DNA of 64,000 nt from AWTP1-13 sp050248715 (GTDB lineage: Bacteria; Pseudomonadota; Alphaproteobacteria; Rhizobiales; Hyphomicrobiaceae): positions 1-64,000 of the forward strand of contig JBFWRV010000001.1 of the NCBI GenBank assembly GCA_050248715.1. The letters are read 5' to 3'. How positions within the stretch are numbered: position 1 is the first letter of the stretch; each line of letters starts with the position of its first letter. The position numbers were made by a program, and so were the translations under genes. This document shows positions 52,764 to 59,338 of this stretch, one piece after another. The notes under the pieces were generated by a model. That model had not been told where the DNA came from. It saw only the letters and a program-made list of their open reading frames with translations, and did not search any database.

Positions 52764-53448
52764 TGAGAAGGGCTTGGATGAGCTCGATCCAACCGCGCGC
52801 CCCGCTGCGACCCGGTGATCCGGCCCCCGATTTCGTGCTCCCGGCTGCGAACAGGGACGGGTTCGTGGCACTGGCAGACTATCACGGCAAGTCGCCTGTG
52901 CTGCTGGCCATGATGCGCGGACTGTATTGCGCCTTCTGCCGCCGCCATATCGCCCAGCTGGGGACGACACGCCAAAGGCTCCGGGCGGTGGGTGTCGAGG
53001 CGCTGGCCATCGTGCCTATGCAGCTCGAGCGACTGCGACTCTACTACCGTTTTCGGCCGGTGAGCGTACCAGTCGCGGCCGACCCCGACATGGCCACGCA
53101 TCGCGCCTATGGGGTGCCGCAGCCGCCGCTGACGCCTGACATCCTGCGGGCCGTGGAATCAAAGTACGTCGACCTCGCCGGCAGGCTGCAGATTGCCTCG
53201 ATGGATCTGGCGGGAATCAAGGATGCCCTCTGCCAGCAGGACGGTTCCAACCGATAGAGGCGGAGCTGAAGGACCGGCGCGACTGGTCGGATCAATATGG
53301 TGGCCAAATGATCGGCCAGTTCCTGGTCGATCGCGACGGTATCGTGCGATGGGCGAACATCGAAGGGGAAAAGGAAGGCCTTCGAGGTCTCGAACAGTTC
53401 CCCGCGAACGATGAGTTTCTGGCCGCCGCGCAACAGTTGGTCGGCTGA
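52763..53448 (+). pseudogene. Second peroxiredoxin-like redoxin, frameshifted near 53254
   Basis: Homologue of the preceding gene: GDPAPDFVLPAANRDGFVAL and LYCAFCRRHIAQLGTT (CAFC in place of CPFC). The frame ends after QQDGSNR at 53257, but the adjacent frame continues IEAELKDRRDW, QFLVDRDGIVRWANIE and ends LAAAQQLVG at 53448, matching the C-terminus of the upstream copy. One lost base in the AACC-GATAG stretch accounts for it. Either a recent lesion or a sequencing error; the truncated product alone would lack the last helix. Confidence 0.8.
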
Positions 53449-53496
53449 GCAAGGGTGCGCGACTGCGGTATGCCCCGAGCCTTGCCCGTGCCGAGG

Positions 53497-56400
53497 TCAA
53501 TGCCATAGCTGCCGTAGGCCGCCACCGGCCACGTAGAGCGCAAGCAGATAATACAGGATGTAGAGATTGTACGTCTGGCCGTTGCCTGTATAGAGCTTGC
53601 GGCTTCGCTCGGCCATTGCCGTCGTGGCAACTGCCATCCATCCGAAGAAGGCGCTCGCCACAGGGGGCGTGAGCTTGCTGAACATCTCACGTGCGAAAGC
53701 ATGGAAGCTTGCCGGCGCTGCGCTCTGCCGTGCATGCACGCTGGCCCTCGGCGGCCCGGCGCCTGCCCTGCGTCGCACAAGCCAGAAAAGTCCGAACAAT
53801 AGCGTCGAAACCACAACCGAGATCGCCATCACCGGCATGGGATTCCAGTAGCCGTAGATGGTTTCGAGAGACATGCCCGACCACACCAGCGTGGAAGCGA
53901 AGTGCGGATCGATGGCCTTAGAAATGGGCTCGATCAGGAGCTTCGGAAAGAATGACATCACGAGAATGCCAGCAACCAGCAGATATTGGGGGATCAGGAG
54001 AGCAGCCGGCGCTTCCGTGACGTCTTGATGGGCCGATCCGCGTGAACCCAGAAAGATCGCCTGGATGAAGCGCGCCATGTACAGGAACCCGACGAACGTC
54101 GCGAGCAGCGTCATGACGGCCGGCCCATACCAGGCCTTCTGCGCCATCGCGCTCAGCAGAAGCCACTTGCCGCCGAACCCCGCGAGCGGCGGCAAGCCGG
54201 ACATGGCGACGATGGCAACCGCGGCGGCCGCGAATGTCAGCGGCATGGCGCGTGCGAGCCCTCCCAGGTCGGACAGGAGGCGCGTACCCGTTCGAAGAAT
54301 GAGCGCTGCGGCGACAAGAAACAGTATGCCTTTGACCATCAAGTGATTGGCCACGAGATAGAGCGCCGTGACCCAACCGAGATGGCTCGTCAGGGCAATG
54401 GCGGCGACGATATAGCCGATCTGGCTCATGCTCGAGTAGGCCAGCATGCGCTTCATGTCGTCCTCGCGCACCGCGAGCATGGCGCCGACGAGCGTCGTCA
54501 GCATGCCGATCCAGCCGAGGAGAAGGGCGAGGTTCAGCCCCGCGTTGGACCGGATGGCGACATATGTGCCCATCAGCAGGCCGAATATCGCGACCTTGCT
54601 GATCACGGCCGACAGCAGGGCGGACACATCGTCATCGGCTTCGGCATAGGCGCCCGGCAGCCAAATATGAACGCCTGCGGCGCCGGCCTTGATCAGCAGG
54701 CCAATCGCCAGCAGTACAAAGACAGGCGCTGCATCCGGTCCGGCTGTGCGAAACGCCTCGAGCGACATGCTGCCGCTCGATGCATGCATCACTGCGAAAC
54801 CGACGAGGAGGAAGAAAGCCGCCACCAGCGAGAACAGCAAATACGAAAATGCATGCGGACTGGCTTCGCGGCGGTACAGGATCAGGAAATAGGATGATAG
54901 GGTGATCAATTCCCAGACGAAGAGAAATTCGAGACCGGTCGCAGTGCGCGCAAGCACCGGCAGCGACAGCAGCATGATCCCCAGAAGCGGATAGAAGCCA
55001 ACTTTCCGGTCAGAACGATAGAGGCACGCGATCGAGACGACGAGCGCGCCCGCAAGCAGAACCACGGCGTAGAGGTAACTCAAGCCGGATTGGTCGCGAA
55101 TGAGCCAGATCCCCCCGGTCGACACGATCGCGAGGACGGCCGCACACTGCAGTCGCGCGGGGAAGCGGTGGAGCCCGCACACGAGAGCACCGGCTGCGAG
55201 CGGCGCGAACACCCAAATCGATCCGATCCCGGCGAGAGTGGCCGCGAAGTATCCGCTGGCCGCGAGCAGAGCCGCCATGCCGTAGATCGGAAAGGGTACG
55301 GCGCTGCTGGGCGCCGGTGCGCGGGATGACGCGGCGCCGTGCAATGATTGGCCGAACCAGCGAAACATGTACGCCGCTTCCAGCAGCGAGCCGGCGAGCA
55401 CGATCGCGATCCAGATGTATTCTCCCCCCGCCGCCAGCGTCAGAACCAGCTGCCATTTCGCCCAGAAACCGGGGAAGGGCGGCAGCCCGCAGATCGCGAC
55501 AATGAAAATGCCGAACAGGAGGATCGCGTCGGGACGCCCGGCGAGGACCGACCAGTCGCGCCAATGCTCCTTTTCGACGTGGCCGGCGAGCCAGAAAAGA
55601 CCGACCTTGGCGAACAGGTGGTTGACGAAAAGCCCGCCGACCACGAGCAGCATGGCGCTCTCCGCGCCTTGGCGTTGCAGCAGGGCGGCGGCGATCGTCA
55701 GCAGACCCATCTGACCGATCGAGGAATAGCCCAGAAGTCGCTGCGCCTTGTCTTGCTGCAGACCGATGAGATTTGAGAAAACAAAGGTGATCGCCCCCAT
55801 CGCAGCGATGAGCGTCAGCTGGTTTTCGAAAAGCGGCAGAAGTTTCAGCAAGGCGAAGAATACGCCGGCCGAGACGCCCCCCGATATCATCGCCGCAACG
55901 TCGCTGCGTGCCGTCTCATAGACGTCGAGACCCCAGCCGTTTGCAGGAAAGGGCTTCAGCTCCAGCAGCAGACAGGCCAGCACGAAGATCAGGGCAGCAA
56001 ATCCGAGCGGGCCGATGATGGTCGCGCGTTGGGCGATGAGGTCGTCGATGTTGAGGAGTCCGGTGACGGCATAGACCAGCATGGTACCGATCAGGAAGAA
56101 CCCGGAAGCAAGCACGGTCGCCATGAGATATTTGAAGGTCGCCGACAACGCTCCGGGCGTCTGGCGCAGGCTGAGCAGGCCATATGTCGCAATCGAAACG
56201 ATCTCGAGACATACGAACAGGTTGAACAGGTCCCGGGTCATGATCATGCCCTGGATACCGATCACGGCCAGCAGGTACAGAAGGATGATTCCGTATTTTT
56301 CACGCACCAGATAGGAGGTGCCAAGCAACGCGAACAGATTGACGCTCAAAGCGGCTATGGATTCGGGGAGGCCCAGGCGCAGATTGATCGAGGTGGGGGG

Positions 56401-56610
56401 AGTCGAGCCGCCCGTCAGAACCTCGATCGGAGCGGCCCCGTGCAGAAGGCGAAGGAAGGCGACGCCCGTGATCAACGTCATCGCCGCAAGTGCGAAAACC
56501 AACGCCGGCAGGGCCCAATCTTTTCGAAGTCGGTACAGAAGCGGAATGAGGAAGCCGCCGCCCAGTCCGATGATGAAGATGTTCAGCGGATGAAGAAGAC
56601 TCACTACCAT
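53497..56610 (-). CDS. Mrp/Mbh-type antiporter subunit with two fused MrpD-like cores
   Basis: Very large membrane protein of 1037 residues made of two NuoL/M/N-type proton-pumping cores in one chain. Core 1 (about 100-425) keeps the helix Glu136 (FVCLEIVSI), Lys219 (LLELKPF) and Lys256 (ALLKLLPL). Core 2 (about 540-850) keeps Glu567 (FVWELIT), Lys641 (LLIKAGAAG) and Lys672 (VISKVAIF). The discontinuous helices are represented by DKAQRLLGYSS and DDMKRMLAYSSMS. Subunit D in Mrp and MbhH are usually single-core and about 500 residues, so this is a D-D' fusion. It is the last gene of a seven-gene operon with E, F, D4040, G, B and C subunits; the start overlaps the C subunit stop by 7 bases. Confidence 0.9.
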   Translation of the reverse strand: MVVSLLHPLNIFIIGLGGGFLIPLLYRLRKDWALPALVFALAAMTLITGVAFLRLLHGAAPIEVLTGGSTPPTSINLRLGLPESIAALSVNLFALLGTSYLVREKYGIILLYLLAVIGIQGMIMTRDLFNLFVCLEIVSIATYGLLSLRQTPGALSATFKYLMATVLASGFFLIGTMLVYAVTGLLNIDDLIAQRATIIGPLGFAALIFVLACLLLELKPFPANGWGLDVYETARSDVAAMISGGVSAGVFFALLKLLPLFENQLTLIAAMGAITFVFSNLIGLQQDKAQRLLGYSSIGQMGLLTIAAALLQRQGAESAMLLVVGGLFVNHLFAKVGLFWLAGHVEKEHWRDWSVLAGRPDAILLFGIFIVAICGLPPFPGFWAKWQLVLTLAAGGEYIWIAIVLAGSLLEAAYMFRWFGQSLHGAASSRAPAPSSAVPFPIYGMAALLAASGYFAATLAGIGSIWVFAPLAAGALVCGLHRFPARLQCAAVLAIVSTGGIWLIRDQSGLSYLYAVVLLAGALVVSIACLYRSDRKVGFYPLLGIMLLSLPVLARTATGLEFLFVWELITLSSYFLILYRREASPHAFSYLLFSLVAAFFLLVGFAVMHASSGSMSLEAFRTAGPDAAPVFVLLAIGLLIKAGAAGVHIWLPGAYAEADDDVSALLSAVISKVAIFGLLMGTYVAIRSNAGLNLALLLGWIGMLTTLVGAMLAVREDDMKRMLAYSSMSQIGYIVAAIALTSHLGWVTALYLVANHLMVKGILFLVAAALILRTGTRLLSDLGGLARAMPLTFAAAAVAIVAMSGLPPLAGFGGKWLLLSAMAQKAWYGPAVMTLLATFVGFLYMARFIQAIFLGSRGSAHQDVTEAPAALLIPQYLLVAGILVMSFFPKLLIEPISKAIDPHFASTLVWSGMSLETIYGYWNPMPVMAISVVVSTLLFGLFWLVRRRAGAGPPRASVHARQSAAPASFHAFAREMFSKLTPPVASAFFGWMAVATTAMAERSRKLYTGNGQTYNLYILYYLLALYVAGGGLRQLWH

Positions 56611-56966
56611 TTCGACTCCGTGAAGGCGTCGATCGACAGGGTCTTCTTCGCGTCATAGAGGCGTATCGCATACGCCAGCATGACCGCCGTCACGGCGAGA
56701 CCGATCACGATGGCAGTGACGACGAGTGCCGACGGAATCGGATCGACAGCGCGCTCCGGGGCGTCAGACATGGTCAGGGCGCGATCAATGATGGGCGCCG
56801 TTCCGGCCCGGACATAGCCGATTGCCACGATGACGATGTGGCTGCCCGTGCCGATCAGCGACAGAGCGACGATGATCCGCAGGATATTGCGATGGGTGAG
56901 CGCCCCCCACATGCCGATCAGAATGAGGACCAGACCGGTAGCAAAGACGACGCCTGAAATGCTCAC
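56604..56966 (-). CDS. mnhC: Mrp antiporter subunit C / NuoK-like
   Basis: Membrane protein of 120 residues with three helices (FATGLVLILIGMWGAL, NILRIIVALSLIGTGSHIVIV and ALVVTAIVIGLAVTAVMLAY), the NuoK/MnhC pattern. NuoK and MnhC usually have an acidic residue in the middle helices; here only weakly acidic positions (D80 region loops) are seen. It sits 15 bases after subunit B and overlaps the D-D' gene. It would be part of the Na+/H+ antiporter module. Confidence 0.87.
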   Translation of the reverse strand: MSISGVVFATGLVLILIGMWGALTHRNILRIIVALSLIGTGSHIVIVAIGYVRAGTAPIIDRALTMSDAPERAVDPIPSALVVTAIVIGLAVTAVMLAYAIRLYDAKKTLSIDAFTESKW

Positions 56967-56981
56967 CCGATCCTCCTCCGC

Positions 56982-57680
56982 TCACGGCCGAAATCGGTCG
57001 AGGATGACACTCAGCTCGCAGCCGACCTTGATCCCGAGAAGCACCGACAGGAGCGGAATTGCCCCAGCGCTGAAGAAGGCGCCGAACTGCCCGAGCGGAA
57101 GAACCCGGTTGTCCAGGAAACCGCCGGCGACAATCAATCCGGCTACGCCGACGAGCACGAACAAGACCCCGGCCAAGGATTCCGTGATGCTGAGAAATTG
57201 GCGATCGAGCTGCTGTTCAGGGTTGGCCAGGAGCAGCAGGAGGACGCCCGAGGCGATGACGGCGCCACCCTGGAAGCCACCACCCGCGGAGATATGGCCG
57301 TTCATTATGATATAGGCCGCGAATATCAAGATGAGCGGCACAAGAACCTGCGTCGCGCTCCGCACGATGTCCGATGCCGGCCGCGGTCTCTTCCTGCTTT
57401 CGGCCGGCGGCGCCCCGCTCCTGGACCCGGCTGGGCCGAGCACGAGCCCCACGCCGGCTGCGACCATGAACAGCACCGCGACTTCGCCGAGCGTATCGAA
57501 CGCCCGAAAGGTCAGAAGGATTCCGATAATGACATTCGGCGCGCCAAGCTCCTGCGGAACCAGTTTGACATAGCTCTCGGCGAGCGGCCGCAGGGACTGC
57601 GGCTCGGCATAGTTGAGAGCGAGGCTCGTGAAGACAAGACCCAGCAGGACCAGCGGTGCGGCGATGACGATGCGATGCAT
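56982..57680 (-). CDS. MbhE-MnhB fusion, Mrp antiporter subunit
   Basis: Protein of 232 residues combining two Mrp parts. Residues 1-90 (IVIAAPLVLLGLVFTSLALN to FRAFDTLGEVAVLFMVAA) match MbhE, a region normally at the C-terminus of MrpA. Residues about 105-232 (LVPLILIFAAYIIMNGHI, GGGFQGGAVIASGVLLLLLA) match MnhB/MbhF. The start shares one base with the MnhG stop. The fusion brings together the MrpA tail and MrpB, which is a known evolutionary variant of Mbh-type modules but is worth noting here. Confidence 0.85.
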   Translation of the reverse strand: MHRIVIAAPLVLLGLVFTSLALNYAEPQSLRPLAESYVKLVPQELGAPNVIIGILLTFRAFDTLGEVAVLFMVAAGVGLVLGPAGSRSGAPPAESRKRPRPASDIVRSATQVLVPLILIFAAYIIMNGHISAGGGFQGGAVIASGVLLLLLANPEQQLDRQFLSITESLAGVLFVLVGVAGLIVAGGFLDNRVLPLGQFGAFFSAGAIPLLSVLLGIKVGCELSVILDRFRP

Positions 57681-58018
57681 CAGGCGCTGCCTCTGGCTTG
57701 CTCCCTTGCGTCGCGCAGGGCATCGATATCGGCCTTTTGCGCCATGGGTAGACGAATGGCATGAGCGGCCCGCGCCAGCGCGTGCGACGAGACCGGATTG
57801 GTCATGAAGACGAAATAGACCAGAACGAGCAGTTTCAAGGTCCAGCCCGGGTGATAGCAGGCGAGCCCGATGAGCACGAGCGCGTTACCCAGCGTGGACG
57901 CCTTGGTGCCGGCCTGCATGCGCGTATAGGCGTCGGGCATCCGGAGCATCCCGAGGCCGGCGGAGAAGTGAAAGACAGCGCCGAGCAGGACGAGAATGCT
58001 CCCGATCAATTCCGCCAT
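57680..58018 (-). CDS. mnhG: Mrp antiporter subunit G
   Basis: Membrane protein of 112 residues with three helices; the MnhG signature is GAVFHFSAGLGMLRMPDAYTRMQAGTKASTLG (about 14-45), followed by LKLLVLVYFVFMTNPVSSHALARAAH. The family's 'MPDxYxRxHAATK' motif is kept as MPDAYTRMQAGTK. Gap of 3 bases from the DUF4040 gene upstream and one-base overlap downstream. Structural subunit of the multi-subunit Na+/H+ antiporter. Confidence 0.9.
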   Translation of the reverse strand: MAELIGSILVLLGAVFHFSAGLGMLRMPDAYTRMQAGTKASTLGNALVLIGLACYHPGWTLKLLVLVYFVFMTNPVSSHALARAAHAIRLPMAQKADIDALRDAREQARGSA

Positions 58019-58021
58019 GGC

Positions 58022-58264
58022 TCACTCCTTTGCATTGCCAGTCCGGCGAATCGCATAGAGGAAGATCAGCGTCGAAAGTCCCGAACCGATCGAAGCTTCG
58101 GTCATCGCGACGTCGGGGGCTCCCAGCAGGACGTAGCAGACGGCCGCGAACAGACTGGCAAGCCCGCCGCTGACTGCCGCAGCCAGCGTGCCTCCGAGCC
58201 GGATCGCAAGGATTCCGCTCGCGATGATGCTGAGGCACAGCAGGACGACGAAAAGCTCGAGCAT
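58022..58264 (-). CDS. DUF4040 (MbhD-like) antiporter subunit
   Basis: Small membrane protein of 80 residues with two or three helices: LFVVLLCLSIIASGILAIRL, AAAVSGGLASLFAAVCYVLL and ASIGSGLSTLIFLYAI. The GAPDVAMTEA motif is diagnostic for MbhD, the region which is the first part of the C-terminal extension of MrpA. Encoded as a free protein, as in Pyrococcus membrane-bound hydrogenase, not joined to a NuoL-like protein. Between MnhF and MnhG genes. Confidence 0.9.
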   Translation of the reverse strand: MLELFVVLLCLSIIASGILAIRLGGTLAAAVSGGLASLFAAVCYVLLGAPDVAMTEASIGSGLSTLIFLYAIRRTGNAKE

Positions 58265-58266
58265 GG

Positions 58267-58527
58267 CTAGATGCCCCCTTCGAGGTAGCGGGCGATCGCG
58301 ACCACTGCCAGGAAGCTCAGCACGCCGTAGACTAGGGCCACATCAAGATAGATGAAGCGCCCCGCCACATGGGCATAGAGTGCGACCAGCGAGATGGAAA
58401 TGACGGTGAGCATGTCGATCGCGGCGACGCGGTCGACCACCGTGCGACCGAGAACGAGCCGCACCACGCCGCACAGGACGCCGAGAAAGATCAAGCCCCC
58501 AGCGAGAAGGAGGATGCTTTCAGCCAA
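58267..58527 (-). CDS. mnhF: Mrp antiporter subunit F
   Basis: Membrane protein of 86 residues with three helices (LLLAGGLIFLGVLCGVVRLV, IDMLTVISISLVALYAHVAG, LDVALVYGVLSFLAVVAIARYL). The MnhF motif GRTVVDRVAAIDML and the final FLAVVAIARYLEGG are clear. The start overlaps the MnhE stop by 8 bases. Part of the Na+/H+ antiporter operon. Confidence 0.9.
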   Translation of the reverse strand: MAESILLLAGGLIFLGVLCGVVRLVLGRTVVDRVAAIDMLTVISISLVALYAHVAGRFIYLDVALVYGVLSFLAVVAIARYLEGGI

Positions 58528-59035
58528 AAGTTTTCTCCAGGTGCTCCTCGAACGGTTCGACGAAGATGCGCGAGGCTTCCTCCGTATCGGTCGTCGTCAC
58601 GTCGAGCCAGTGGATGAACAGAGTGTCGCCTTCGGTCTCGACCACGAGCGAGCCGGGGGTGAGCGCAATCGAGTTGGCGAGCGCCAGCCGCGCGACCGGC
58701 GTTTTCAGTCGTGTCCTTACCCTGACGATGCCCGGGTTGATGTCGATCCGCGGTGCGTAGACGTAGCGCAGCATGTTGAGGTTGGCGCGCACGAGCTCAA
58801 ACAGAAACACGCCGGTATAGCGGACAAAGCCATGGAGGCGCGCAGGCGTGATGCGGACGTCCTTCCACACGTCCGAACTTCGTGTGAAGGCGTAGGCGAG
58901 GACGGCCGAAATCGACGCGCCCGTGACGATGGATGCAATGTCCAAGGATGAGTTTGCAGCGAACCAGACGAAAGTCAGAAGCAGGAAAAGGAACAGGAAG
59001 CCGCCAGTCTTCCGCGTCTCGGTGTTCGGTGTCAT
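58520..59035 (-). CDS. mnhE: Mrp antiporter subunit E
   Basis: Subunit of 171 residues that opens the operon. Two N-terminal helices (FLFLFLLLTFVWFAANSSLD and IASIVTGASISAVLAYAF) precede a cytoplasmic domain with the family motif NSIALTPGSLVVETEGDTLFIHWLDV (about 115-140). ATG 59035 is preferred over an upstream TTG because the protein starts normally and a GGGG/AAGGG stretch precedes it. The 303-base gap to the formate dehydrogenase gene upstream contains a direct repeat pair and likely the promoter. Confidence 0.9.
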   Translation of the reverse strand: MTPNTETRKTGGFLFLFLLLTFVWFAANSSLDIASIVTGASISAVLAYAFTRSSDVWKDVRITPARLHGFVRYTGVFLFELVRANLNMLRYVYAPRIDINPGIVRVRTRLKTPVARLALANSIALTPGSLVVETEGDTLFIHWLDVTTTDTEEASRIFVEPFEEHLEKTFG

Positions 59036-59338
59036 TTCGCCCTTGTCCCCGGCCAACCTACGGTGAACGCTCGTGCGTGGGCGGTATCAAATCAAACACG
59101 CTGCATGCGCAGGTAACCATCATGCCGTTATCGTAAACCCGCAAATTATCGTAAATGGGCAGCCGGCAGCAGCCGGCGCCCCCCCGGTGCGGCTGTTGCG
59201 CTGTCAGTGATCGCAGGGGCGGCCCTGCTTCGATCCGGCAGCAGGGACCGGCGCTGTTCAGCTCGCGCTTTCGAGGTGGGCCGCCGACGACGGCTTGCCT
59301 GCAATCCCGCGACGCTTGGCAGCGGCCGAAGTGGGGCT
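59036..59338. promoter_or_regulatory. Control region between formate dehydrogenase and the antiporter operon
   Basis: 303 bases without a gene. Two identical 10-base direct repeats TTATCGTAAA are present at 59128-59137 and 59146-59155, 18 bases apart, in the AT-richer part close to the antiporter operon start. They could be regulator binding sites for the minus-strand operon. No clear terminator for the fdhA transcript is visible, so read-through is possible. Confidence 0.5.
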
